Below are positions 1 through 6,076 of a stretch of DNA of 26,450 nt, piece by piece (positions within the stretch are counted from its first letter, which is position 1; every line of letters starts with the position of its first letter). Where the stretch lies: positions 1 through 26,450 of IMG/VR virus record IMGVR_UViG_3300033571_021301, one strand, 5' to 3'. Under the pieces are notes generated by a model. The model did not search any database and was not told where the DNA came from. It was given only the letters and a program-made list of their open reading frames with translations. The position numbers and the translations under genes are program-made. This DNA is from a virus.

Positions 1-33
1 ACAGGGAGAGGGAGTCCACCTGCCATATGACGA

Positions 34-477
34 TCAGGAGTGTATCAGAGAGCCGTATCGTGCGTAAGTGTCGTCAAGGTTGTGGGAAATGTAGATAATC
101 TCTTGATTTTTCACTACAGCCCACTCAACTCCGTGCCAAGTTTTTTCGGTTTCACGCTGCCAAATCTGACAGCCCCCTTCACCATCAATAACCACCCAAG
201 GATTCTCTCCCGGAGTTGTCATCTCAACCATTGGGCGAGAAAGCTTGCGCCTTCGATGCCTACCAGAACGTTCCGCTTCCGTTAGTCCACCCCAAATACC
301 TTCTTCACCTTCTCCAGCTGCGAGACAAGGCTCAATTACAGAACAGGTTTCGCATATGGCTTTTGCGCGAAGTTCCCGGATCTTGCGATCCATATGTTTC
401 TCTTCTTCTGATGGGAAAAACACCTGCGTGTCCTTGCCTCGGCAGGCGGCCTGTTCCATCCATCTCACGCAACGCAT
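34..477 (-). CDS. whiB: WhiB-family iron-sulfur transcriptional regulator
   Basis: A predicted [4Fe-4S] redox-sensing regulator that in Actinobacteria binds the principal sigma factor at promoters. The four cluster ligands are visible as Cys12, Cys42, Cys45 and Cys51 in the usual single-Cys then CxxC-x5-C layout. They are followed by the family turn GIWGG (residues 60-64) and a basic RHRRRK tail that contacts DNA. Trp6 before the first Cys matches the conserved W of the family, which supports the ATG at 477. Residues from about 85 to 147 form an extension with several Trp, absent from minimal WhiB proteins; I do not recognise it. No strong ribosome binding site is visible. A plus-strand gene diverges from it. 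Phage WhiB proteins are known to interfere with host WhiB or sigma-factor function, which is the likely role here. The family call is firm; the target is unknown. Confidence 0.93.
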   Translation of the reverse strand: MRCVRWMEQAACRGKDTQVFFPSEEEKHMDRKIRELRAKAICETCSVIEPCLAAGEGEEGIWGGLTEAERSGRHRRRKLSRPMVEMTTPGENPWVVIDGEGGCQIWQRETEKTWHGVEWAVVKNQEIIYISHNLDDTYARYGSLIHS

Positions 478-524
478 GGTACTACTAGCCGTTATTGGGT
501 GCGGAACATGGTACTTTTTTGGCT

Positions 525-812
525 ATGGCCGTAAGACACTACACATATAACCTCACCGCAACGCCACAAGAACTGACTGGCTTGATTTCAACTGATCGCA
601 AGCGACGTATCAGCCTTGTTTTTAACACCGATAAAAACAGCAACGACACAACAATGATCGGTGCATCCACCGTTACGGCAACCGATTTCGGTTTTCACCT
701 TGATGCCGATGAACAATTTGTTCTTGAAGGCTGGTTTACCTCAACTGATCGGTTCTATGCTCGCGCAAAAACCACTACAGCCATTCTGCATGTTTTGGTA
801 GCCGGGGCTTAA
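525..812 (+). CDS. Small beta-rich hypothetical protein, possibly virion structural
   Basis: This is the only convincing plus-strand gene. An upstream in-frame TTG at 495 exists, but the ATG at 525 gives a 95-residue protein beginning MAVRHYTYNL that looks more natural. The sequence is rich in Thr, Val and alternating hydrophobics (ATPQELTGLIS, MIGASTVTAT, AILHVLVAGA), which suggests a small all-beta fold. Proteins of this look occur near capsid and tail genes of aquatic phages, so a capsid decoration or fibre role is possible, but I cannot name a family. Its TAA (810-812) overlaps the stop of the convergent glutamine amidotransferase (809-811). It may be the tail end or start of a rightward operon, or an isolated gene. 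No clear promoter is visible in the 47 bp separating it from whiB. Confidence 0.6.
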   Translation: MAVRHYTYNLTATPQELTGLISTDRKRRISLVFNTDKNSNDTTMIGASTVTATDFGFHLDADEQFVLEGWFTSTDRFYARAKTTTAILHVLVAGA

Positions 813-1615
813 AAACCGTAAGCACGATCCATACGATCAACCAAGGACAGAGGGCGATGAGGAGCAGGGGATTCCCATTCCCACACCAATTCTTCTTCCT
901 CACCATCAAGGGCAAGCATTCGTTTCTCAACGATCTCACCCTTGACAACCTTGAGATACATGCCCTCAGGCACTTCCCACACATCAACTAAACCAACATA
1001 GGCTTCACGACACGCATCACTCAAGATCTGTTTCGTTGAAGCGAACACCAAAGAACCGTTCCTTGTGTGACCGACCCACAATGGTGAACCATCCAAGCGA
1101 GCAAGGTGCATCGTTTTTGGATCATTGGCTTCATACCAACCGATTGCGGCACGACCCCACAGTTCGCCTAAACGGTTGAGATCATCAATGTTGGCGAGCA
1201 GTTGAAAGATGGCTTCTGAGTCCACCTGAGCGATTCTTTCCACGCCAAGTGCCTCGAATATCTCATCATCGTTGCTGATGTGGCCGTTGTGAACACCAAT
1301 GATTCCGGGAACGACAATTGGGTGGTTGTTGTCAGGGTTGGATTTGTCACCTTTGGTCGCATAGCGAGCGTGTAGCAACGCTGTGCGAGTGTATTTGGGG
1401 ATCAGGCTGATGTTTCTGTCCACGAAACGATCCGCGTTTACAGGTTCTTTTGCGTAAAACAGTTCCACGCCTTCTTCCGTGTTCTCTGACCAAACAGCAC
1501 CTGTCGCATCACGACCTCGGCTTTGGATTTGACGTAGGAGTTTGTCCGAGAGCAGTCGTGTCCGAATGACACGGTGATCCTTGTCGCTGATACTGAATCC
1601 TGCGATACCACACAT
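809..1615 (-). CDS. Class II (Ntn-hydrolase) glutamine amidotransferase
   Basis: A stand-alone glutaminase domain that should release ammonia from glutamine for a partner enzyme. The N-terminus MCGIAGF places the nucleophile Cys2 at the mature N-terminus after Met removal. Other family motifs are in order: SRGRDATG (32-39), HARYAT (82-87), the HNGH oxyanion/substrate loop (109-112) and DSEAIF (132-137). At 268 aa it carries the glutaminase domain only; no synthetase or isomerase domain as in PurF, GlmS or AsnB is present. The start has a perfect Shine-Dalgarno (AGGAGGT) lying inside the last codons of the upstream amidoligase gene, two bases after its stop, so the two are co-translated. The obvious partner is that amidoligase, which would use the ammonia to amidate a carboxylate. 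Substrate unknown. Confidence 0.92.
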   Translation of the reverse strand: MCGIAGFSISDKDHRVIRTRLLSDKLLRQIQSRGRDATGAVWSENTEEGVELFYAKEPVNADRFVDRNISLIPKYTRTALLHARYATKGDKSNPDNNHPIVVPGIIGVHNGHISNDDEIFEALGVERIAQVDSEAIFQLLANIDDLNRLGELWGRAAIGWYEANDPKTMHLARLDGSPLWVGHTRNGSLVFASTKQILSDACREAYVGLVDVWEVPEGMYLKVVKGEIVEKRMLALDGEEEELVWEWESPAPHRPLSLVDRMDRAYGF

Positions 1616-1617
1616 TG

Positions 1618-2712
1618 TTATTGACCTCCTGTAAGGGCTACTGCTCTTGCTTTTAGATATTCCTTGTCTGCCTCGGTGAAGAGGTTTTGTTTCGTGTCTA
1701 GTGGCTTTACGAGTGTGTCAAGCACACCGAACATTTCGCCACTTTCGTTCTCCAATTCTTTTTCAGCTGCGGTGAAGTCCACGAATGCGATCAGGAACTT
1801 GACCCAAGCAGAGATTTTCTTGGCGTTCAAAGAACCTTGGTGCAAACGCACTTCGTAAGTGCCTGCCTTTGGGAATGGCGTGATGTTCAACGATGAGGTT
1901 CGGTTGACTTGGGTTCTATCCGGGTCACGACCTGCCAAGATCAGTTGTTGCCATCTTGTTACTTCGGCAGGAACAACCGTCTTGCAGTAAGCGTTTGTCC
2001 AACGGCTACGAGAAACGAAGTGTTTGATCATGGTTTCGTTTGCGTACCATCGACCCACAAGTTCTGCTCGTTGCTCTTTGGTCATATCGCGAACACCGAG
2101 GTGAACATGAAGACCGCAACTTCTGCTAACTCCACCACCTGCCTCTTTGATCGCTTTCATCACCTTTTTGATTTGAGCGAAACCATCTTCGCCTTGAAGA
2201 ATTGGTGAGATCACTTCGCCACCTGTGTAAACAGAACCGTCACGCTCAACTTTCCATTCCGTGTAACCACTCACTTGTGCGTTGCAGGTTTCGCAAACTC
2301 TTCCGTGATACGGAAGCACGTGAATGTGTTGAACACCGAGAGCGAGAGCAACTTTTTCTGCCACGATACGGCGATCCATGTTGACATATTCAATTTCAAC
2401 ACCGAAGGTGCGAAGCGAAGTTTGTTGAACTTGTGGGTTCAAGATTCTTTGTACTGCACTTGGTTGAACGTTGAATCGGCGTTGCGCGGCTAAACGACCT
2501 GCCTGTGATCTGCGAGGGTTTGGTGCAGTCAATGGTGGCAGGTTGTTTACTCTTGCGTGGCGTGAAGCCGAGAGGCGAGCGGTTGACTCGTTGTTGAATT
2601 GAAGTACTTGGGTGATGAACGCCCAAGATTCTCCTGAAATAACTCTGAGGTGATAAGCCTCTCTGTCACGATCCACTTGGGTAAGTGGTCTTGCTGGTGA
2701 GATTGTCGGCAT
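1618..2712 (-). CDS. Amidoligase (glutamine-synthetase-like COOH-NH2 ligase)
   Basis: A predicted ATP-dependent ligase joining an amine or ammonia to a carboxylate, of the Amidoligase_2 type. Motifs in order: FGVEIEY (103-109), a TEWKVERDGS strand (151-160), GGEVISPIL (164-172) and the metal/ATP-site CGLHVHLG (199-206). Residues 1-95 form a separate basic region with a possible helix-turn-helix (RDREAYHLRVISGESWAFI), an unusual addition. CETC (140-143) may bind metal. The gene is preceded by AAAGGA ahead of ATG, a 5' hairpin and a strong promoter. It is followed immediately by the glutamine amidotransferase, a pairing known from phages and proposed in surveys of the superfamily to modify peptides or cell-wall stems. 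Which molecule is modified cannot be read from the sequence. Confidence 0.88.
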   Translation of the reverse strand: MPTISPARPLTQVDRDREAYHLRVISGESWAFITQVLQFNNESTARLSASRHARVNNLPPLTAPNPRRSQAGRLAAQRRFNVQPSAVQRILNPQVQQTSLRTFGVEIEYVNMDRRIVAEKVALALGVQHIHVLPYHGRVCETCNAQVSGYTEWKVERDGSVYTGGEVISPILQGEDGFAQIKKVMKAIKEAGGGVSRSCGLHVHLGVRDMTKEQRAELVGRWYANETMIKHFVSRSRWTNAYCKTVVPAEVTRWQQLILAGRDPDRTQVNRTSSLNITPFPKAGTYEVRLHQGSLNAKKISAWVKFLIAFVDFTAAEKELENESGEMFGVLDTLVKPLDTKQNLFTEADKEYLKARAVALTGGQ

Positions 2713-2724
2713 CTCATTCCTTTC

Positions 2725-2746
2725 TGTAAGACTCCCTTGCCTTACA
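2725..2746 (-). promoter_or_regulatory. 5' leader hairpin upstream of the amidoligase gene
   Basis: On the transcribed (minus) strand the leader begins TGTAAG, a 10-nt loop GCAAGGGAGT, then CTTACA: a 6-bp stem at or next to the predicted transcription start. The second promoter of this type (see 3777-3797) has the same loop but a stem TGTCAG/CTGACA, so an A-T pair is replaced by C-G on both arms. That covariation argues for a selected structure. The function could be transcript 5'-end stabilisation, a protein-binding site, or a DNA operator; the sequence does not decide. Confidence 0.6.
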
Positions 2747-2752
2747 TATAGA

Positions 2753-2784
2753 AGTATAGGGGCGAAACTAGCCCTAGGTCAAGT
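2753..2784 (-). promoter_or_regulatory. Sigma70-like promoter P1 for amidoligase-amidotransferase operon
   Basis: Minus strand: -35 TTGACC (2782-2777), an 18-bp spacer, and -10 TATACT (2758-2753). The -35 overlaps the stop codon of the upstream zincin gene. The stretch from about 2754 to 2784 is identical to that of promoter P2 (3803-3834), including the whole spacer, which is more conservation than a simple promoter needs and suggests a shared regulator or recent duplication. Confidence 0.8.
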
Positions 2785-3211
2785 CAGCCATTTCTATGTG
2801 GAAAATCTTGCCCTCGGCAACCAGCCTCTCAAACGACCTTGGGGCGACCTTGTAATACAAGGAAAGCGACCAAGCCCTCGCATCAGGTTCTACGTCGGTT
2901 TCGCGACCTGAGAAGCCTTTGGCTTTGTTGTGCCGTTGAAGAGCGTGGCGAAACTCATGGATCACGGTCACCATTGAAGGCTTGCTCATATGAATGGTGT
3001 TGCTTGGTAAATGGTAATAACCGCTTCCAGCTGCGACTCCCTCAATGATCACAGGCATTGGAATGTCATATTCGAGCGAGGCTTTCTGTACCCATTCCTG
3101 CATTTTGATCCACTTCCGGGAATCATTGCACCTGCCCCAATCTTTCATCATCACCTTCGTGATGGCGAGTGTGTTGGGCTTAAAGTTGTTGAACTTTTTG
3201 TGATATCTCAT
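2774..3211 (-). CDS. Zincin-like metallopeptidase (HExxH)
   Basis: A 145-residue protein with a clear zinc-protease helix: VIHEFRHAL, with H85, E86 and H89 as predicted zinc ligands and catalytic base. It is followed about 20 residues later by an acidic stretch with VEPDARAWS (107-115) that could supply the third ligand. The preceding YYHLPSNTIHMS resembles the strand leading into the active-site helix in small zincins. There is no signal peptide or membrane segment, so it should act in the cytoplasm. I cannot place it in a named peptidase family. Its ATG overlaps the stop of the 34-aa micropeptide gene (ATGA), so the two are translationally coupled, which makes the micropeptide a candidate substrate or partner. 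Its stop lies within promoter P1. Confidence 0.75.
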   Translation of the reverse strand: MRYHKKFNNFKPNTLAITKVMMKDWGRCNDSRKWIKMQEWVQKASLEYDIPMPVIIEGVAAGSGYYHLPSNTIHMSKPSMVTVIHEFRHALQRHNKAKGFSGRETDVEPDARAWSLSLYYKVAPRSFERLVAEGKIFHIEMADLT

Positions 3212-3312
3212 TGGTGATCATCACAGTTGCAGTCAGGTTCACACACATTTTGCGCGAACTCTTCCAATACGGACATTAAAAGCATTTGTTGCTCTTGTTC
3301 TTCTTCAGTCAT
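3208..3312 (-). CDS. 34-residue acidic, Cys-rich micropeptide
   Basis: A short reading frame that I translated directly. It opens MTEEEQEQQMLLM and ends with three closely spaced cysteines (NVCEPDCNC) and DDHQ. It is supported as a real gene by its exact fit: its ATG overlaps the stop of the upstream 61-aa gene (TAATG), and its TGA overlaps the ATG of the downstream zincin gene (ATGA). The N-terminal half is Glu/Gln-rich and could form a helix; the C-terminal half could bind a metal or form disulfides. It lies in the operon of a metallopeptidase, next to an amidoligase and amidotransferase, so it could be a substrate for peptide modification. That is inference. It could equally be a small regulatory protein. 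Confidence 0.65.
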   Translation of the reverse strand: MTEEEQEQQMLLMSVLEEFAQNVCEPDCNCDDHQ

Positions 3313-3497
3313 TATTTCACTCCGATCACTTTTGAATTGATTATGACACCTTCGTGCATCACAAGGTTGGCGTAATAGGTTTTCTTACCATTTGGCCGCT
3401 TCACCGAGGCGCAATGAGTCCAACCGTTTCGTTGGTGCATCCAATCTGCTTCAACTAATTGAAGCAACTCCCAATCTTGACCGTCTTCGTTAAACAT
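3312..3497 (-). CDS. Hypothetical 61-aa protein
   Basis: A longer frame reaches 3563, but the ATG at 3497 overlaps the stop of the upstream zinc-ribbon gene (TAATG), giving a 61-residue protein starting MFNEDGQDW. Its stop likewise overlaps the ATG of the 34-aa gene. The protein has a Trp/His-rich centre (EADWMHQRNGWTHC) followed by RPNGKKTYYANLVMHEGVII, which looks like a small beta domain. No family recognised. Its place between a zinc-ribbon protein and the micropeptide in a fully coupled operon indicates co-expression with them. Confidence 0.7.
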   Translation of the reverse strand: MFNEDGQDWELLQLVEADWMHQRNGWTHCASVKRPNGKKTYYANLVMHEGVIINSKVIGVK

Positions 3498-3766
3498 TAT
3501 TTTTTCCCCTCCATTTCCAATGCTTCCGCATATTCTTCTTCTGTCGTGGTAATAGTTCCACAAAGGATCAGAATGGCTCTTTCAAATTGCAATTCGCCAT
3601 CTCGCACTAAACATTGATGTGCAGGTCTAAAACTTTTGATACCGCGGCCACTTTCACCAACTACTTCAACCGCTTCATCGTAAGTGAGATACCACTTCCC
3701 GGATTTGGATTGTCTCCAAACAAGGTCGTTTCTGCCACACCTTTTGCAAGTGACCGATTTTGCCAT
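3497..3766 (-). CDS. Small zinc-ribbon-like protein
   Basis: An 89-residue protein with an N-terminal CKRCGRNDLVW motif (CxxC, residues 7-10), a KWYLTYDEA strand and then HQC near residue 50, consistent with one zinc site made of CxxC plus H/C. Proteins of this kind are common in phages and have no known function beyond presumed nucleic-acid or protein binding. The C-terminus is acidic and helical (TTTEEEYAEALEMEGKK). The gene is the first after promoter P2 and its leader hairpin; GGAGGAAA precedes the ATG at a good distance. The downstream genes overlap it in series, so it heads an operon with the 61-aa, 34-aa and zincin genes. Confidence 0.75.
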   Translation of the reverse strand: MAKSVTCKRCGRNDLVWRQSKSGKWYLTYDEAVEVVGESGRGIKSFRPAHQCLVRDGELQFERAILILCGTITTTEEEYAEALEMEGKK

Positions 3767-3776
3767 TTTCCTCCTC

Positions 3777-3797
3777 TGTCAGACTCCCTGCCTGACA
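3777..3797 (-). promoter_or_regulatory. 5' leader hairpin upstream of the zinc-ribbon operon
   Basis: Minus strand: TGTCAG, a 9-nt loop GCAGGGAGT, then CTGACA. It is the second copy of the element at 2725-2746, with the loop nearly identical and one stem base pair changed on both sides. It sits where transcription from P2 should begin and ends 11 nt before the start codon, after which comes the GGAGG ribosome binding site. Confidence 0.6.
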
Positions 3798-3802
3798 AGA
3801 CG

Positions 3803-3834
3803 AGTATAGGGGCGAAACTAGCCCTAGGTCAAGT
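3803..3834 (-). promoter_or_regulatory. Sigma70-like promoter P2 for zinc-ribbon/zincin operon
   Basis: Minus strand: -35 TTGACC (3832-3827), an 18-bp spacer identical to P1, and -10 TATACT (3808-3803). It begins just after the stop of the upstream 111-aa gene (3839-3841). Duplicate of P1. Confidence 0.8.
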
Positions 3835-3838
3835 AGCC

Positions 3839-4174
3839 CTAGATTTGCGCTCGAACATTGGCGTTCAGGGTTCTCAACGCATCAACCGACGTGCGAAGCG
3901 ACAACAATTTTTCCCTCTTCGCCTTTACCAAAGCCTCAGCGATCTTGAACTGATACATCGTGTCCGACATAGCCAAATCTGCAACTGCTTCCCGGTTACG
4001 AATAGAACCCTCAGCCTGAAGATATGCCTTCGCCCACATCGCTTTGTGTGTTGCCTCGGTTTCAGCTGCTCTTTGAGCAAGAACTTCAAACTCTTCTGTG
4101 TCGGCTTCCAAGTTGGAAAGCAGACGCATGATCTCTTCTTCTATCTGTCCTTGTGTGATTGGGCCGTTTCTCAT
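3839..4174 (-). CDS. Hypothetical coiled-coil protein, 111 aa
   Basis: The open frame extends upstream, but the ATG at 4174 overlaps the stop of the HTH gene (ATGA), giving a protein starting MRNGPITQGQIEEEIM. It is almost entirely helical, with heptad-like spacing (EEFEVLAQRAAETEATHKAMWAKAYLQ split over two helices, then REAVADLAMS and KIAEALVKAKREKLLSLR). No catalytic motif is seen. Similar small helical proteins occur in the early regions of actinophages without assigned function. It is translationally coupled to the HTH protein, so it may work with it. Its stop lies next to promoter P2. Confidence 0.7.
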   Translation of the reverse strand: MRNGPITQGQIEEEIMRLLSNLEADTEEFEVLAQRAAETEATHKAMWAKAYLQAEGSIRNREAVADLAMSDTMYQFKIAEALVKAKREKLLSLRTSVDALRTLNANVRAQI

Positions 4175-4422
4175 TCTTCCGGGTGCTTTCGTAGATCTGC
4201 GAATAATGCTTGATCCGTGACACCACAAGCATCAGCGATCTGACGATAAGGAACTCGTTTCTCGCGCAAACGCCGAACAACTTTTCGCCGCTGTTTGCCT
4301 AGGCGCACAACTGACTGTTGGTGTTCTCGCATCATCTGTGTGAGTAAACGACATTTCTCTAAATCGTCTTGTTCGCTTTCATGCTTAATGGTGTCATCGT
4401 TGATAACAATGTTTGGTTCCAT
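4171..4422 (-). CDS. Helix-turn-helix DNA-binding protein
   Basis: An 83-residue protein. The C-terminal half reads as a basic helix (RRKVVRRLREKRV) followed by YRQIADACGVTDQALFADL, a good sigma-region-4/homeodomain-like helix-turn-helix. The N-terminal 30 residues are acidic. This is a common type of small regulator in actinobacterial phages. The ribosome binding site GGAGGGG lies two bases before the ATG. A TATAAT sequence (4447-4452) upstream could be its -10 element, but I see no matching -35. The gene overlaps the following 111-aa gene by ATGA. Confidence 0.75.
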   Translation of the reverse strand: MEPNIVINDDTIKHESEQDDLEKCRLLTQMMREHQQSVVRLGKQRRKVVRRLREKRVPYRQIADACGVTDQALFADLRKHPEE

Positions 4423-4446
4423 AACCCCTCCGACCGTGTTGGGCCG

Positions 4447-4452
4447 ATTATA
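4447..4452 (-). promoter_or_regulatory. Possible -10 box (TATAAT) upstream of the HTH gene
   Basis: A perfect TATAAT on the minus strand, placed so transcription would start about 18 nt before the HTH gene's ATG. There is no recognisable -35 at 16-18 bp and no TGn extension (it is preceded by a run of C), so it would need an activator. Weak call. Confidence 0.35.
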
Positions 4453-4463
4453 GGGGGGTAGTG

Positions 4464-4859
4464 TTACGCCTCTAGCGAGCGAAGATATGCGTCACCTTTG
4501 GCGGTGATTTTGCAGATTCTTTGCAGTTCACCTGCCGTAGATTTAGCAAAATCTCCTGTTGGAACGATAAAGCCCATCGCACGTAGTTCTGAGCAACGCT
4601 TCCAGTAACAGCAACGAGGTTTCAGAGCAAGCCCGGTGAACATTCCTACCTCTTCATCGGTGAAGCCTCGACCGCTACCGAAAGCTTTGAGAATGATTAC
4701 CTGTTGCGATGGTGAGCGTTTGACCGCACCTTTCGCTGCTTTCTTGCTAGTGACTGGATCAGAGTTTCTGAAGAGCGGAATGATTGTCGCATTCACTTCT
4801 TCTTTCTTTCCCCCTAATCCGTTAGATGGATGGAATAGTTGTCCTTGTTCCCGGTTCAT
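4464..4859 (-). CDS. Winged-helix-like phage protein with DPVTSKKAA motif
   Basis: The frame is open to a TTG at 4874, but the ATG at 4859 has AAGGAG at ideal distance, giving 131 residues from MNREQGQLF. Residues around 35-50 contain RNSDPVTSKKAA, a motif seen in many phage proteins ahead of a winged-helix domain. The rest (PSQQVIILKAFGSGRG, DEEVGMFTGL, SELRAMGFIVPTG, ICKITAKGDAYL) matches a winged-helix pattern ending in the usual 'T.kG..yl' segment. It is probably DNA-binding. It overlaps the 3' end of the RusA-like gene by about 38 bp. The exact biological role of this family is not known to me. Confidence 0.75.
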   Translation of the reverse strand: MNREQGQLFHPSNGLGGKKEEVNATIIPLFRNSDPVTSKKAAKGAVKRSPSQQVIILKAFGSGRGFTDEEVGMFTGLALKPRCCYWKRCSELRAMGFIVPTGDFAKSTAGELQRICKITAKGDAYLRSLEA

Positions 4860-5244
4860 AAAGTTCTCCTTCAACTTTTATGGTGATTTTGTTTTCCTTT
4901 TGTCTTGATGGCGCATGAAATGAGATCGTTGTTACGTGATCTCCTGTGTCATCAGGAAACAAATTAGCATCAACCATTCCGTCAATCGCTGCTTTTACTG
5001 CTGGCATACAGGCTGCGGTGTCCTGTAATCGCCCCTTTAGTTCAAGGGTGACCTCGACTGTTGCATCTGTAAGGGTGGTGTTTGGGCTGAGGGTGGCGAA
5101 ATGTTCTCTCCACATTTTTGTGTTCTTGGCTCGTTCCCAACGGTTGCCTGCTCGTTCCGCGTTCACAGTCCAAGGTCGCATCCACACCTCAAAGGTGAAC
5201 ACCTGCCTGTAACCACTTGTTGAGGCTGTCACCTTGGATTCCAT
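4822..5244 (-). CDS. rusA: RusA-like Holliday junction resolvase
   Basis: A predicted endonuclease that resolves branched recombination or replication intermediates before packaging. The protein (140 aa, near RusA's usual ~120) has the N-terminal MRPWTVNAERAGN...W strand region and the diagnostic catalytic pattern CMPAVKAAIDGMVDANLFPDDTGDHV (given here as positions 78-103): a conserved Lys and Asp in the helix, then the paired Asp (DD) before xxxxHV. The usual DxxN at the start of this helix is changed (TAACMP), as is common in actinophage relatives. It follows the HNH gene by 9 bp and overlaps the winged-helix gene. The start at 5244 lacks a strong ribosome binding site; an internal start before FEVWMRPW is possible. 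Confidence 0.72.
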   Translation of the reverse strand: MESKVTASTSGYRQVFTFEVWMRPWTVNAERAGNRWERAKNTKMWREHFATLSPNTTLTDATVEVTLELKGRLQDTAACMPAVKAAIDGMVDANLFPDDTGDHVTTISFHAPSRQKENKITIKVEGELYEPGTRTTIPSI

Positions 5245-5253
5245 TGACCAAGA

Positions 5254-5616
5254 CTACTTTTCAGGTTTGCGTAGCAAGCCTTTACTCATCGCCTCTGCCG
5301 GGTTCGCATGAACATATTGGTGACATGCCGTGCATAAAGCCAAAAGGTTTGAAGGATCGTGGCCGCCACCTTGAGATCGGCGCAACACATGATGCACGGC
5401 TTCTGCTTGTCCAGTACACACCTGTAACCGTGCTTCGCATACGCCTTGGCTTCGTTCGGCCACCACTTTCCGGGATTTAACTAAAGCCCCATCGGTTTTG
5501 ACACGTCGCTTTATTGGCTTGCGTTTGATCGGTTTCTGTGACCTTTTGAGAGGTGTGCGCTTGAGAGGCTTTTTAGGCTTCAAGTTCGATGGTGGCTTTC
5601 CCTTGCTCCAACGCAT
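5254..5616 (-). CDS. HNH endonuclease
   Basis: The C-terminal half has the treble-clef HNH core: CEARLQVC, then AVHHVLRRSQGG, DPSNLLALCTACHQYVH. The two CxxC-like pairs should bind structural zinc and the paired His the catalytic metal. The first 45 residues are a basic repeat (KPKKPLKRTPLKRS, KPIKRKPIKRR) of the type found on phage HNH proteins of this class and probably binds DNA nonspecifically. I chose the ATG at 5616; a TTG further down (about 5586) is a possible alternative, since no start has a clear ribosome binding site. It overlaps the upstream helicase-loader-like gene by about 44 bp. Many phage HNH proteins act in packaging, but this one lies among replication and recombination genes. 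Confidence 0.85.
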   Translation of the reverse strand: MRWSKGKPPSNLKPKKPLKRTPLKRSQKPIKRKPIKRRVKTDGALVKSRKVVAERSQGVCEARLQVCTGQAEAVHHVLRRSQGGGHDPSNLLALCTACHQYVHANPAEAMSKGLLRKPEK

Positions 5617-6076
5617 CGTTAGCAGTTGCCACAAGTTCCTTCAACACTTCTCGATCTAACGACTTCGCCATACTGTCGTACATCCTGAGGAAGTTTGAGC
5701 GAAGCACATCAACATTCTCCGACATACAGATATCACGCCAACCAATTGCCTTCACAACAGCCTCTGTGGTCGCATGAGAGAACTCAGGAACGCCGCTACG
5801 GCCCTTCTCGCTTACTTGCCGTAAAACATCCTGCCAAGCCATTGCAGGGGCTGGAGATACCGCCCCGGATATTCGAGCGACCGCGTTGAGGATCTGTGCA
5901 GGGGAAGGGAAGAACTCTGATTCTCGGACTATCTCTTTTGCCGCAACCATCACATCCGGGGCAGGCAAACCGCTCAGAACATCGTGGAAAACTATCGCCG
6001 TTTGTTTCGTAACCTTCGCATTAGGAAAAGCCGCAGCCAAATAACCCAAAACTTCTGCTGTTTCATGTTTGTTCAC
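5573..6076 (-). CDS. Helicase loader-like protein (G39P type)
   Basis: A 167-aa helical protein. The N-terminal 65 residues (ETAEVLGYLAAAFPN, IVFHDVLSGLP, AAKEIVRESEFFPSPAQI) match the pattern of the phage SPP1 G39P-type N-terminal domain: a helix around YLAAAFP, a helix with W/F-x-x-L-x-x-L/P, and the 'FFPSPAQI' end. In that family the protein binds the replicative helicase and loads it at the origin through an initiator. The remainder is helical and less conserved, matching G39P's flexible C-terminus. It starts with GTG, overlapping the TGA of the upstream O-like initiator (GTGA), with GGAGGAGTT as ribosome binding site. Pairing with that initiator strongly supports the role, but the identification is by pattern only. 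Confidence 0.65.
   Translation of the reverse strand: MNKHETAEVLGYLAAAFPNAKVTKQTAIVFHDVLSGLPAPDVMVAAKEIVRESEFFPSPAQILNAVARISGAVSPAPAMAWQDVLRQVSEKGRSGVPEFSHATTEAVVKAIGWRDICMSENVDVLRSNFLRMYDSMAKSLDREVLKELVATANDALEQGKATIELEA

Noticed and set aside
1-33. A possible leftward gene start (ATG at 26-24, reading MAGGLPLP) running off the left edge.
   Set aside because: No ribosome binding site and only a few codons visible; nothing supports it beyond position after whiB.
475-516. Direct repeat CATGGTACT at 475 and 507 around the whiB start.
   Set aside because: Only nine bases, two copies; could be an operator but nothing else supports it.
5254-6076. Possible frameshift or gene fusion where the HNH and helicase-loader frames overlap.
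   Set aside because: Both frames have normal starts and stops and a 44-bp overlap; no slippery site was seen.
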